From contig CALXGN010000006.1 in assembly GCA_944387865.1 (NCBI GenBank), positions 72,316-136,315 of the forward strand: DNA of 64,000 bases. Direction: 5' to 3'. The notes beneath the pieces are model-generated. The model searched no databases. It was not told the origin of the DNA and worked only from the letters and a program-made list of their open reading frames with translations. Positions within the stretch are counted from its first letter, which is position 1. Each line of letters opens with the position of its first letter. Shown here one piece after another: positions 1 through 7,668 of this stretch. The position numbers and the translations under genes are program-made. This stretch comes from Scatomorpha stercorigallinarum (GTDB lineage Bacteria; Bacillota; Clostridia; Oscillospirales; Oscillospiraceae).

Positions 1-275
1 TTGACCTCCTCGGTGCCGCGGCCGGCGTGCTTGAGCGTGGTGTTCTCATGCTTGCCGAAGGGGTCGCTGAAGGCCTTGCGGTAGGCGCGCGGCGGCTCGA
101 GGCGGACGTTGTATATGGCGTCGCGCGGACATTTGGCGTAGCGCAGGCAGGAGCAGCACTCGACGCAGGCGTCGAGGTCTATCGTCATGTGCCCGTCGGC
201 TTCCTTTATCGCCCCCACGGGGCAATAGGGGACGCATTTTTTGCATTTGACGCATTTTGCGGGATCTATATACAT
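1..275 (-). CDS. Dicluster ferredoxin-like protein, 3' end outside window
   Basis: Small iron-sulfur protein read from a methionine codon at 275-273, with AAGGAGG just upstream. It is open to the window edge, so about 91 residues are visible and the C-terminus is missing. Two ferredoxin cysteine sets are visible: C8, C11, C14, C18 and C37, C40, C43, C49, predicting two [4Fe-4S] clusters. The second half (PRAYRKAFSDPFGK, then GRGTEEV) is a basic extension beyond a plain ferredoxin. It lies 14 bases after the 2-oxoacid oxidoreductase beta subunit and is very probably cotranscribed, so the likely role is to accept electrons from that enzyme or pass them to a downstream partner. Family assignment is firm; partner is inferred. 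Confidence 0.85.
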   Translation of the reverse strand, partial: MYIDPAKCVKCKKCVPYCPVGAIKEADGHMTIDLDACVECCSCLRYAKCPRDAIYNVRLEPPRAYRKAFSDPFGKHENTTLKHAGRGTEEV

Positions 276-289
276 GTTTACCTCCTTTG

Positions 290-1201
290 TCAGTCCTGCA
301 TGGAGGCGAGGGCCCTGACCGTGGCGTAGCGCTCGTTGGCCGCGCGCTGCACGTCCGCGATCTGCTCTTCGCTCATGCGGGAGAATTTACCGATGCCCTC
401 GATGAACTCGGTGACGGGGATGGGCTTGTCGTTCTTGTAATTGAGCGTCCAGACCGGGCCTTCCTTTTCCCAGAGGGGGAACATGTTGGACTTCACGGCG
501 CGGCGGGCGACTTCGATGGTGCGGTCGCAGGCAAAGCTCCAGCCGGTGGGGCAGGGGCAGAACACATGCAGATAGGCGAAGCCGTGCTTGGAGGCGGCCA
601 GGCCCTTCTGCACCTTGCCGACGAGGTCGGCCATGTTGGCGGGGGTGGCGGTGGCGCAGTAGGCCACGCCGTGCATGGCCATGATGAGCGGGACGTATTT
701 CTGCGCCTGCTGCTTGCCGGAGAGCTTGCTGCCCAGCGGGGTGGTGGAGGTGCGCGAGCCCTCGGTGGTGGTGGAGCTGCGCTGATAGCCCGTGTTCATA
801 TAGCCCTCGTTGTCGTAGCAGACGTAGAGGATGTGCTCGCCGCGCTCCGCCGCGCCGGACAGGCTCTGGAAGCCGCAGTCGGCGCTGGCGCCGTCGCCGG
901 CCACGGCGACGATGTTGACGTCCTCGCGGCCCATGCGCTGGTACATGTGCGTGACGCCGGAGAGGAAGGAAGCGGCGTTGTCCAGCAGGGGGATGTGGAC
1001 GGGTATCTTCATGCCGCTGTCAAAGTTCCAGCCGACGACGCCGCTGCCGGCCATGCAGCCGGGGGGCACGCAGACGATGGTGTTTTTGCCGGCGACCTGC
1101 AATATGCGGCGCAGCACCAGCTCGCCGCCGCAGCCCTGGCAGGCGGAGACGCCGGGGGAGACCATGTCCGGGCTGTTCCTGAGTATGTCGAGATAGTTCA
1201 T
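290..1201 (-). CDS. porB: 2-oxoacid:ferredoxin oxidoreductase, beta (thiamine diphosphate) subunit
   Basis: TPP-binding subunit of a four-subunit 2-oxoacid:ferredoxin oxidoreductase, which decarboxylates a 2-oxoacid to an acyl-CoA and reduces ferredoxin. The 303-residue length is usual. The TPP/Mg motif starts GDGASADCGFQ near residues 102-112 and ends with N131. The CxxCG pair at 21-24 and later cysteines (C49, and CPCP near 195) are those expected to hold the proximal [4Fe-4S] cluster. The start overlaps the alpha-subunit stop by four bases, so the two are translationally coupled. Substrate (pyruvate, 2-oxoglutarate, branched-chain or other) cannot be read from the sequence; NifJ elsewhere in the window already covers pyruvate. 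Confidence 0.92.
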   Translation of the reverse strand: MNYLDILRNSPDMVSPGVSACQGCGGELVLRRILQVAGKNTIVCVPPGCMAGSGVVGWNFDSGMKIPVHIPLLDNAASFLSGVTHMYQRMGREDVNIVAVAGDGASADCGFQSLSGAAERGEHILYVCYDNEGYMNTGYQRSSTTTEGSRTSTTPLGSKLSGKQQAQKYVPLIMAMHGVAYCATATPANMADLVGKVQKGLAASKHGFAYLHVFCPCPTGWSFACDRTIEVARRAVKSNMFPLWEKEGPVWTLNYKNDKPIPVTEFIEGIGKFSRMSEEQIADVQRAANERYATVRALASMQD

Positions 1202-2391
1202 TTTGCGGCCTCCTGATCCTTCATCAGCCAGCGGGTCTCATACTCGCCCGGCTGGTCCTTTATCTCGTTGAGACGGTCGATGACGCCCTCCATGTCGGCC
1301 ACGGAGATGTCCGCGCCGCCAAGGCCGCCGATGGTGGAGAAGCGGGCCATGCCGCTGAGGTCCTCGATGGCGGAGCAGGTCTCGACATACATCGGGCCGC
1401 GGTCCCAGCCGTAGCAGACGCTGCGGTCCACGACGCAGAAGGCCTTTTTCCCGCCGAGGGCGTCGGCCAGGCGCTTCGCGGGGAAGGGGCGGTAGAAGCG
1501 TATCTTCACCAGGCCGGCGCGTATGCCGCGCTCGCGGGCGGTGTCCACGGCGTCCTTGCCGGCGCCGGTCATGCCGCCGATTGTGACGATGACGACCTCG
1601 GCGTCCTCGCAGCGGTATTCCTCGATGAGGCCGCCGTAGGAGCGGCCGAAGGCGGCGGCGAACTTTTTATCCGTCTCGTCGATGACGGCGAGGGCGTTCT
1701 GCATGGCCTGCAGGTGGCTGCGGCGGTAGTGCAGCATGAGCTCGCCGGGGGTCATGGGGTCGAGCGCAAGGGGCTTGTCGGGGTCGAGCAGGGCGCTGTA
1801 GAGCGGGCGGTGGGACGGCAGGAAGGCGTCCACTTCCTCCTGCGTGGGCATATCCACGCCGGCGGTCAGGTGGGAGCTGTAGAAGCCGTCGTAGCACACG
1901 TTGATGGGCAGCACCACGTCCGGGTGCTCGGCGATCATGTAGCCCTGGATGATCATGTCGGCGATTTCCTGGTTGCTGTCGCAGAACATCTGTATCCAGC
2001 CCGCGTCGCGGACGGAGATGGCGTCCTGCTGGCCGCTCCAGATGGTCTCCGGGGAGCTCATCTCGCGCGTGGCGATGGCCATGACCATGGGCAGGCGCAT
2101 GGTGGACATGCGGTAGTAGGGCTCGTACATGAGGGCCAGGCCCTGGGCGCTCGTGGCGGTGAAGGTGCGCGCGCCGGCGGCGGCGGCGCCCTGCACGACG
2201 CTCATGGCGGAGTGCTCGCTCTCCACCTGCACCAGGTCGGAGTCCAGCTCGCCGTTGTGCACCATTTCCGAGAGGTGCTCGACGACGGAGGACTGCGGCG
2301 TGATGGGATAGGCGGCGATGAGGTCGAGGCGGCAGAGCGCGGCGGCCTCCGCGGCGGCGTAGTTGCCGGTGAGGACTTTGATCTTACCCAT
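1198..2391 (-). CDS. porA: 2-oxoacid:ferredoxin oxidoreductase, alpha subunit
   Basis: Pyrimidine-binding and transketolase C-like subunit of the four-subunit oxidoreductase, 397 residues. The family signature AAYPITPQSS lies at about residues 26-35, followed by the VESEHSAMSVVQGAAAAGART block that lines the TPP site. The start has AAGGGGGGAAC upstream and overlaps the end of the delta subunit by eight bases. It forms the catalytic core with the beta subunit. The gene order (gamma, delta, alpha, beta, then ferredoxin) is the standard one for this enzyme class. The name porA is by family; the true 2-oxoacid is unknown. Confidence 0.92.
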   Translation of the reverse strand: MGKIKVLTGNYAAAEAAALCRLDLIAAYPITPQSSVVEHLSEMVHNGELDSDLVQVESEHSAMSVVQGAAAAGARTFTATSAQGLALMYEPYYRMSTMRLPMVMAIATREMSSPETIWSGQQDAISVRDAGWIQMFCDSNQEIADMIIQGYMIAEHPDVVLPINVCYDGFYSSHLTAGVDMPTQEEVDAFLPSHRPLYSALLDPDKPLALDPMTPGELMLHYRRSHLQAMQNALAVIDETDKKFAAAFGRSYGGLIEEYRCEDAEVVIVTIGGMTGAGKDAVDTARERGIRAGLVKIRFYRPFPAKRLADALGGKKAFCVVDRSVCYGWDRGPMYVETCSAIEDLSGMARFSTIGGLGGADISVADMEGVIDRLNEIKDQPGEYETRWLMKDQEAAK

Positions 2392-2659
2392 TGCTGTTCC
2401 CCCCTTCGCGGACCATGGAAATGGCCTTCCTCGGGCATTCGGCGGCGCAGATGCCGCAGCCCTTGCAGTAATCGTAGGTGATGTAATAACCCTTATCTTC
2501 CGCCCACTTGATGGAGTTGACGGGGCAGTAGCCCAGGCAGAGCCCGCAGTTGACGCAGAGGGACTTGTCCATCACCGGGCGGTGCGTGCGCCAGCTCGCG
2601 GTGTCGAGGACGTATATCCCCTCGTCGCCCACCGGCGTTATGTATCGTCTGTCGCTCAT
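2384..2659 (-). CDS. porD: 2-oxoacid:ferredoxin oxidoreductase, delta (2[4Fe-4S]) subunit
   Basis: Ferredoxin subunit of the oxidoreductase, 91 residues from the chosen ATG. Cysteines C35, C38, C41, C45 and C65, C68, C71, C75 form two classical cluster motifs. I chose the ATG at 2659 because a GGGGGAG ribosome binding site sits eight bases upstream and because it overlaps the gamma-subunit stop in an ATGA arrangement; the in-frame GTG at 2668 is less well placed. It carries electrons from the TPP site to external ferredoxin. Confidence 0.9.
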   Translation of the reverse strand: MSDRRYITPVGDEGIYVLDTASWRTHRPVMDKSLCVNCGLCLGYCPVNSIKWAEDKGYYITYDYCKGCGICAAECPRKAISMVREGGNSNG

Positions 2660-3207
2660 TTTGCACACTCCCCCTTCAGGATCTTGACAGTGTCGTACCC
2701 TTCCGCGGCCGCGAGGCGGTTGCCCTCGCCGAAGGCGGCGGCGATCTCCTCAAAGAGCAGCTCGCGGTCCACCAGATCGACGATGCGGGCGAAGGCGCCG
2801 AGGACGGAGGTGTTCGGCAGGTTACGGCCAAAGCGGCGCTCGGATATCTCCGTCGCGGCCACTTCGGCCACCAGGCCCGCGCAGTCGGGCACCAGCAGCT
2901 CTTCGAGCGGCTTGGTGGAGTTGATGAGCACGATGCCGCCGGGCTTGAGCCCCGCGTAGGTGTTGGGCATGGTGACGAGCGTGTCGTCCATGATGACGAT
3001 CATGTCCGGCTCATAGATCTGCGTTTTCCGCCGTATCTCCTCACGGCTGAGCCTGAGGTAGCCGTACACGGGCGAGCCCTTCCGCTCAACGCCGAAGAAG
3101 GGGATGAACTGCCCGTGCAGGCCGGAGCGAACGGCGGCGTGGACCACGATCTGCGAGGCCTTTACCACGCCCTGCCCGCCCCTACCGTGCAGGCGGATCT
3201 CTTTCAT
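2656..3207 (-). CDS. porC: 2-oxoacid:ferredoxin oxidoreductase, gamma subunit
   Basis: Gamma subunit, 183 residues, usual length. The N-terminal GRGGQGVVKAS motif (residues 8-18) is diagnostic of the family, and FFGVERKGSPV near 39-49 is the conserved CoA-side segment. It follows the permease gene by 29 bases and precedes porD with a four-base overlap, so permease and enzyme are one transcription unit. It contributes to subunit assembly and CoA binding. Confidence 0.92.
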   Translation of the reverse strand: MKEIRLHGRGGQGVVKASQIVVHAAVRSGLHGQFIPFFGVERKGSPVYGYLRLSREEIRRKTQIYEPDMIVIMDDTLVTMPNTYAGLKPGGIVLINSTKPLEELLVPDCAGLVAEVAATEISERRFGRNLPNTSVLGAFARIVDLVDRELLFEEIAAAFGEGNRLAAAEGYDTVKILKGECAK

Positions 3208-3236
3208 ATAGATTCCTCCTTAAAATTGCTTGCTTA

Positions 3237-4496
3237 TCAGAAAATGCTCGAGCAGAGGTTGGCGAACAGGAACGTGCTGACGCCGACCCAGACGATGGCG
3301 CCGATGGCGACAACGATCATGGTGACGAAGGACTTGTCCTGCTCCACTTTGGTCATGTCGGTCTTGATGGTGGACATGGTGCTGAGTGTGAGCGCGCCGC
3401 AGGTGGACATGGGGCTGAAGCCCGCCAGGGAGCCGCCGGCGATGACCGCGGCGATGACAGCGACCGGGTCGCCGCCGCCGACGGAGGCCACGAGCTCGCT
3501 GGCCATCGGCACGAGCGTGGGGTAGACGACGCCGAAGCCGGAGCTGACAAGGCTCATGATGCCGGCCGTGATGCCCGTGAACGGGGCCACAGTGCTCGGG
3601 GACATGACGTTGGAGAGGGCGTTGCACAGCAGGTCGATGCCGCCGGCCTCGGAGATGACGCTCATCAGCACGCCGACGCCGAGGATCATCAGTATCGTGT
3701 GCCAGGGGACGGCCTTGATGCTCTTGCCGTCGTCGGCCAGGTTGAAGAGGAAAAGCAGGCCGGCCAGCACATAGGAGATGAGGCCCACGTCGAAGTCGAA
3801 GCCCATGACGAGCACGAGCATGACCACCACGGTGGCGAGGGCGATGAGCTGCTGTTTGGTGGCCTTGGCCTTTTCGATGACGACGCTGCCGGGGGCGGCC
3901 TTCACGCGGAAGCCCTTGAACGCGAAGTAGAGGACGGCGGCGTAGATGATGGTGGTGATGACCTGGAAGGCAAAGACCGGGAGGATGACGCCGCTCTCCA
4001 GGCCCTGCTCGGCGGCGAGGGTGGAGACGAGCGTGCCCTCAGGCGTCCAGGCACATACGCGGCCGCCCATCAGGCCGCAGCCGCCGATGACGCCCATCAT
4101 GATGGGGCTGTAGCCGGCGGAGATGGCGATGGAGACGGTGAGGGTGACGACCAGGGTCGTGGGAGGGATGGCGCCGGGGCCGATGGCGGAGAGGGAGAAG
4201 CCCAGCAGATAGGCGATGATGGGCAGCACCCAGATGCGGTGCCCGGCCAGGGCGACGATCTTCTTCGAGAGCATGTCGAACGCACCTGTGGAGTTGACCA
4301 CAGAGAAGAGCAGCGTGATACCGGAGAGCGTTACGAACAGGGAGGAGCTCAGAGTGCCGATGATCTCCTTGTCGGTCATGCCCAGCACGCGGCCGAGCAC
4401 GAGGGCGGCGGCAAAGGCCAGCACGCCCATGTTCACCTTGCGCCAGAACGCGAGCGCGATGAGCACGATGAATACGATGATAGATATTACGTCCAT
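3237..4496 (-). CDS. MatC/SLC13-like permease, probable organic acid transporter
   Basis: Polytopic membrane protein of the ion transporter superfamily, MatC (dicarboxylate/malonate carrier) type. About 419 residues from the ATG at 4496, chosen because GAAAGGACT lies upstream and because the longer frame would begin in AT-rich promoter DNA. It starts with a hydrophobic helix (MDVISIIVFIVLIAL) and has about ten to eleven further membrane segments; conserved half-repeat loops are seen at SAIGPGAIPPTTLV and SGFGVVYPTLVPMA. It is the first gene of the por operon, which suggests it imports the 2-oxoacid, or a precursor organic acid, used by the oxidoreductase. Substrate is inference. Confidence 0.8.
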   Translation of the reverse strand: MDVISIIVFIVLIALAFWRKVNMGVLAFAAALVLGRVLGMTDKEIIGTLSSSLFVTLSGITLLFSVVNSTGAFDMLSKKIVALAGHRIWVLPIIAYLLGFSLSAIGPGAIPPTTLVVTLTVSIAISAGYSPIMMGVIGGCGLMGGRVCAWTPEGTLVSTLAAEQGLESGVILPVFAFQVITTIIYAAVLYFAFKGFRVKAAPGSVVIEKAKATKQQLIALATVVVMLVLVMGFDFDVGLISYVLAGLLFLFNLADDGKSIKAVPWHTILMILGVGVLMSVISEAGGIDLLCNALSNVMSPSTVAPFTGITAGIMSLVSSGFGVVYPTLVPMASELVASVGGGDPVAVIAAVIAGGSLAGFSPMSTCGALTLSTMSTIKTDMTKVEQDKSFVTMIVVAIGAIVWVGVSTFLFANLCSSIF

Positions 4497-4635
4497 TTTT
4501 GCAGTCCTTTCTATTATTTTATTCCCTCTTATTTGCCGGGGCAAGCACGGCTTTTAATTTTTACAGATATCCACCTCCCGACCAGCCAAAATTGCCCACG
4601 GCAACGTGTGAACAGCGCTCACAATGCGATTTGTT

Positions 4636-4723
4636 AAAATAATAGGAACAACATTCCGAAAATTGAAGAAGAAAAAATCGAGAACTCGCTCGAATGCAAA
4701 AATAATCGGAACAGCATACCGAA
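4636..4723. promoter_or_regulatory. Two near-identical 25-base operator-like repeats
   Basis: Positions 4636-4660 and 4699-4723 share 22 of 25 bases. The core GGAACAnCATnCCGAA is itself an imperfect inverted repeat (GGAA/TTCC in the first copy, CGG/CCG in the second). The copies start exactly 63 bases apart, six helical turns, so they face the same side of the DNA. They lie between the promoter at 4764-4792 and the permease start. IclR-type regulators commonly bind short palindromes of this kind, and an IclR gene is immediately upstream, so these are probable operators. Confidence 0.6.
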
Positions 4724-4763
4724 TAATAGCCCAAATGTTTGCCGCCAGCGGCGGCTCATCTAC

Positions 4764-4792
4764 TGTATAGCACTTTGCAACATAAAAGTCAA
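4764..4792 (-). promoter_or_regulatory. Sigma-A type promoter of the permease-por operon
   Basis: Read on the minus strand: TTGACT, 17-base spacer, TATACA, with TGC just before the -10. Transcription would start near 4757, upstream of both operator-like repeats, an arrangement suited to repression by a bound regulator. A GC hairpin (4741-4755) lies at the start of the transcript. Confidence 0.75.
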
Positions 4793-4818
4793 GCGGTTTT
4801 TTATTGAATATATGCAAA

Positions 4819-4846
4819 ATGATGCCCGGCAGCGGCCGGGCATCAT
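4819..4846 (-). terminator. Intrinsic terminator after the IclR gene
   Basis: Perfect 12-base stem with a 4-base loop (4819-4830 and 4835-4846), followed on the minus strand by TTTTGC. It begins 14 bases after the IclR stop codon and separates that gene from the por operon. Confidence 0.75.
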
Positions 4847-4860
4847 TCGCGGTCTTAAGT

Positions 4861-5601
4861 TCAGGCGAGGCGGCGCTTTATGTGGCCGGCGATCTCCTCC
4901 TGGCGGGGCTGGAGATAGTCGCGGCGGCCGCTGACGGAGATGGCGGCGATGACGCGGCCGCCGGCGTCGAACACCGGGCAGCCGACGCAGAAGAGGCCCT
5001 CGTGCGATTCCTCATCGTCCACGGCGTAGCCGCGCTGGCGGACGAGCTCCAGCTCGCTTTGCAGGTCGGCCATGTTGGTGATGGTGTGCTTCGTCATGGC
5101 GGTAAAGCTGATCTTGTCAAAGCAGTAGCGGGCGCGTTCGGGGTCAAGAAAGGCTAACAGGCACTTGCCGGTGCTGGTGCCGTAGGGGGGCAGCTTGCCG
5201 CCGACGTGCGAGCTCATGTACACGAAGGGGCCGGCGGATATCTTGGCGATTATCATCAGGTCGCTGCCGTCGATGACGGCGAGGTGCGTTGTCGATTGGT
5301 AAGCCTCCGCCAGTTCGTGCATCAGCGGCGAGAGGGCGCGGGCGAGCTCGTTGCGCTCGTGTACCAGTTCGCCGAAGAACATGAGCCCGATGCCCAGGCG
5401 GTAGCGCCCGGTGTCGGTGTTCTGCATGAGGAAGCGCCCGCGCTCGAGCGCGGCGACGATACGCGAAACGCTGGCTTTGCTCATGTCCAGCTCGCGCGCC
5501 AGCTCGGAAATGCCGCGCTCCTCCTTGTCAACGAAGCAGTTGAGGAGCCTGATGGCGTTGTCAACGGACTGGGAAAACTCGCGTTCGCCCCTGGCGGCCA
5601 T
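4861..5601 (-). CDS. IclR-family transcriptional regulator
   Basis: DNA-binding regulator of 246 residues, the family's usual size. Residues about 10-70 form the winged helix-turn-helix (AIRLLNCF, then ISELARELDMSKASVSRIV), and residues about 85-246 form the GAF-like effector domain with the conserved PPYGTSTGKCLLAF and the RGYAVDDEESHEGLFCVGCPV segments. RBS AAGGGGTGATC precedes the ATG. It is followed by its own terminator and then by the permease-por operon, whose leader has two operator-like repeats, so it most likely controls that operon in response to the organic acid. Whether it represses or activates is not visible. Confidence 0.9.
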   Translation of the reverse strand: MAARGEREFSQSVDNAIRLLNCFVDKEERGISELARELDMSKASVSRIVAALERGRFLMQNTDTGRYRLGIGLMFFGELVHERNELARALSPLMHELAEAYQSTTHLAVIDGSDLMIIAKISAGPFVYMSSHVGGKLPPYGTSTGKCLLAFLDPERARYCFDKISFTAMTKHTITNMADLQSELELVRQRGYAVDDEESHEGLFCVGCPVFDAGGRVIAAISVSGRRDYLQPRQEEIAGHIKRRLA

Positions 5602-5626
5602 ACGATCACCCCTTGGATAGAATAAG

Positions 5627-5658
5627 ACCGGCGCTGAGCCGCTCGGCCGCGCGCCGGT
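5627..5658 (-). terminator. Weak hairpin after tRNA-Lys
   Basis: Stem ACCGGCGC/GCGCCGGT with a 16-base loop, followed on the minus strand by CTTATTC. The T-run is poor, so tRNA transcripts may run on into the IclR gene. Confidence 0.4.
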
Positions 5659-5663
5659 TTTGT

Positions 5664-5739
5664 TGGTGACCCAGCGGGGATTCGAACCCCGGACACCCTG
5701 CTTAAAAGGCAGGTGCTCTGCCTGCTGAGCTACTGGGTC
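5664..5739 (-). tRNA. tRNA-Lys (anticodon TTT)
   Basis: 76 bases including an encoded CCA. Acceptor GACCCAG/CTGGGTC, anticodon loop CTTTTAA in a CCTGC/GCAGG stem, T-loop TTCGAAT, discriminator A. All arms pair. Confidence 0.95.
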
Positions 5740-5887
5740 ATATGTGAAATGCCATTGTCAGTAAGAAACACAAAACTGAATCACCGATTCAGTTTTGAGA
5801 GGAGGCGCAAGGAAGCGTGCGCAGTTTTCGGCGACAGCCTTTGGCTTTCGCCGGAAACGGAGCAAAGCGGACTTTGCGCCGACGACG

Positions 5888-5961
5888 TGGCTGGGATGGC
5901 AGGACTCGAACCTACAATATCAGAGTCAAAGTCTGGTGTGTTACCGTTACACTACATCCCA
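5888..5961 (-). tRNA. tRNA-Gln (anticodon TTG)
   Basis: 74 bases including CCA. Acceptor TGGGATG/CATCCCA, anticodon loop CTTTGAC, T-loop TTCGAGT, discriminator G. The first anticodon-stem pair is a C-A mismatch. The 147 bases between this gene and tRNA-Lys hold an 11-base-stem hairpin near 5771-5796 and no gene. Confidence 0.93.
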
Positions 5962-6008
5962 CCATCGACTTGTGCAGAGAGGCCGGCATTGCCGGCCTCC
6001 CGCATTTC

Positions 6009-6085
6009 TGGGGTGGGAGATGGGGCTCGAACCCACGACACCCGGAACCACAATCCGGTGCTCATACCAACTGAGCTACACCCAC
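6009..6085 (-). tRNA. tRNA-His (anticodon GTG)
   Basis: Acceptor GTGGGTG/CTCCCAC with one U-U mismatch at the sixth pair, anticodon loop TTGTGGT in a CCGGA/TCCGG stem, discriminator C73 and encoded CCA. A genomic G precedes base 1, as needed for the G-1 of histidine tRNA. Confidence 0.92.
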
Positions 6086-6100
6086 CATTATTTGCGTTAC

Positions 6101-6177
6101 TGGCACGCCAGGAGGGATTCGAACCCCCGGCCTACTGCTTAGAAGGCAGTTGCTCTATCCTACTGAGCTACTGGCGC
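6101..6177 (-). tRNA. tRNA-Arg (anticodon TCT)
   Basis: 77 bases including CCA. Acceptor GCGCCAG/CTGGCGT (one G-U pair), anticodon loop CTTCTAA in a CTGC/GCAG stem, T-loop TTCGAAT, discriminator G. It is first in the transcribed order Arg-His-Gln-Lys. Confidence 0.95.
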
Positions 6178-6227
6178 ATGTCGCCTGAGCAGCAATACCG
6201 GCGGAACGCGCGCCCACAAGCCTTGAT

Positions 6228-6256
6228 ATATTATCATCCGCGGCGGGATTTGTCAA
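6228..6256 (-). promoter_or_regulatory. Promoter of the tRNA cluster
   Basis: Minus-strand TTGACA, 17-base spacer, TAATAT, about 45 bases before tRNA-Arg. A near-consensus promoter is expected for stable RNA genes. Confidence 0.8.
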
Positions 6257-6285
6257 TATCTTTTGCGGATATTTTGCGCAAAAAG

Positions 6286-6918
6286 TCACTTCGCCAGGCC
6301 CAGGCGCGCCTCCACGCGCTCCAGCGCGGCGTCGATGACCGGCTCACAGCGGCCCAGCACCAGTTCGCACTCGCGCCGCAGCGTCATGGCGAACACTTCG
6401 TCGGGCATGATGGAGGCGTTGATGAGGATGTTCATGCGCGCCGCGCGCATGGCGGCGCGGCAGAGCTCCAGCCCCACGCCCACGTCGGAGGCGGCGCCGC
6501 GCAGGCCGTGTTCCGCCAGCGGCGCGAGAAGCCCGGCCACGTCCTCGCAGGTGTAGAGCACGTCCGTGGGCACATAGCAGGCCACGCGCAGCGCGGCGTC
6601 CATGTGCGCTTTGCGCTCGGGGTCGTCCTTCGGCAGGGAGAGGTATTTTTGCAGCGGGGCAAAGGCCCGCGCGTCCTCGTCGATGAGCGTGACGAGGTGC
6701 CGCCGTGCCGCCTCGAGCTGTTCGAGGGCGCGGCGGATGTCCTCCTCGTACTGCGCGTACGATTTTTTCCCGCTGGTGAGGCTGCACACCATGGAGCCGA
6801 GCGCGGCGGCCAGCGCGCCGGCAAGCGCCGCGGCGCCGCCGCCCCCGGGCGCGGGGGCGTTCGAGGCCAGGGCGGCGTCGAAGTCGTTTATGCTCATGTT
6901 GGCGAATTTATCCATCAT
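6286..6918 (-). CDS. Cyclodeaminase/cyclohydrolase family protein (FTCD-C/FchA type)
   Basis: 210-residue member of the formimidoyltetrahydrofolate cyclodeaminase domain family, which also includes the methenyl-THF cyclohydrolase FchA. It would act on one-carbon units bound to tetrahydrofolate in the cytoplasm. The Gly-rich start SNAPAPGGGGAAALAGALAAALGSMV (residues about 19-44) is the family hallmark, followed by the acidic EDARAFAPL segment and the DVGVGLELCRAAM helix. Length fits a stand-alone domain. RBS GGAGGT lies upstream. It is last in a minus-strand run after the AlkZ-related gene. No histidine degradation genes are nearby, so the cyclohydrolase role is somewhat more likely, but this is inference. 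Confidence 0.8.
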   Translation of the reverse strand: MMDKFANMSINDFDAALASNAPAPGGGGAAALAGALAAALGSMVCSLTSGKKSYAQYEEDIRRALEQLEAARRHLVTLIDEDARAFAPLQKYLSLPKDDPERKAHMDAALRVACYVPTDVLYTCEDVAGLLAPLAEHGLRGAASDVGVGLELCRAAMRAARMNILINASIMPDEVFAMTLRRECELVLGRCEPVIDAALERVEARLGLAK

Positions 6919-6939
6919 TTTTACCTCCGTTAAGTGTGG

Positions 6940-7668
6940 TCAGGAGCCGCATATCAGCTGCAAAAGGGCGCTCTCGGGCGCGCCGGGGGCGGCTTTTTTG
7001 AGGATGCCGAGCAGCTTCCGGGCGGACTCCGAGGGCTCCTCGCGGTAGGCGGCGGCGATGAGCTCGGGGGACACGAGGCGCTCCGCCGGCGTATAGACGG
7101 CGACGGGCCAGCCGTACTCGAGGCCGCGGGCGTTGCGCCGGCGGCGGAAGGCGCGTATCACGAGGTACGCCTGCTGTTGGAGCTTTGCCACCGTGCCCTC
7201 GAAGTTGCGCTCGCCGCCCTTGCCAAAGCCGGCCAGGTTCTTGAGCTCATAGGAGGGCAGCTCGTCCGCGAGGGCGAAGCAGTCCATGATCTTCTTGCAG
7301 CGGTGGCTGGCCTTGCCGTCCTCATAGAGGGCGTCGAAGTCATAGCCGTCGCGCCGTATGTTGGCGAAGCGCGGGAAGCACTCGGGCGAGACGAAACCGG
7401 CCCTGCCGCCGAAAAATTTGCCGTACAGCGCGCGGCCGGAGGCGGCTATAGTCTCGCGCCAGTACCAGGGGTCGCGCTCGAGGTCGCCGCTCCACCACCA
7501 TTCGGCGGGCGTGAGCTCCTCGACGGAAAAGCCCGGCACGGCCCCGGCGAAGAGCGGGAGGAGCCCGGTGCGGTCCACCGCGGCTATCACGTCCTCCGGG
7601 CTGCGGAGGCAGGCGCTGCTGCTTTCGGGCGGGCCGGAGAGGATAAATTCGCCGTTTTCGAGTTTCAT
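6940..7668 (-). CDS. AlkZ-related winged-helix protein
   Basis: 242 residues from the ATG at 7668, which overlaps the acyltransferase stop (TAATG) and has AAAGGA upstream. The core WYWRETIAASGRALYGKFFG, then RRDGYDFDALYEDG, and the C-terminal FRRRRNARGLEYGWPVAVY resemble proteins annotated as AlkZ-related in Firmicutes; AlkZ/YcaQ proteins are DNA glycosylases of the HTH_42 superfamily. This protein is shorter than AlkZ proper and the catalytic QxQ motif was not seen, so glycosylase activity is doubtful. The downstream neighbour is the cyclodeaminase family gene. Treat function as unknown, possibly nucleic acid binding. Confidence 0.55.
   Translation of the reverse strand: MKLENGEFILSGPPESSSACLRSPEDVIAAVDRTGLLPLFAGAVPGFSVEELTPAEWWWSGDLERDPWYWRETIAASGRALYGKFFGGRAGFVSPECFPRFANIRRDGYDFDALYEDGKASHRCKKIMDCFALADELPSYELKNLAGFGKGGERNFEGTVAKLQQQAYLVIRAFRRRRNARGLEYGWPVAVYTPAERLVSPELIAAAYREEPSESARKLLGILKKAAPGAPESALLQLICGS

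Noticed and set aside
4554..4817. 87-codon minus-strand frame
   Set aside because: It spans the promoter and both operator-like repeats of the por operon and has no RBS.
5713..6933. 406-codon open frame across the tRNA cluster
   Set aside because: Translation of tRNA genes read backwards (the familiar MAGLEPTISESKS pattern) joined to the antisense of the cyclodeaminase family gene.
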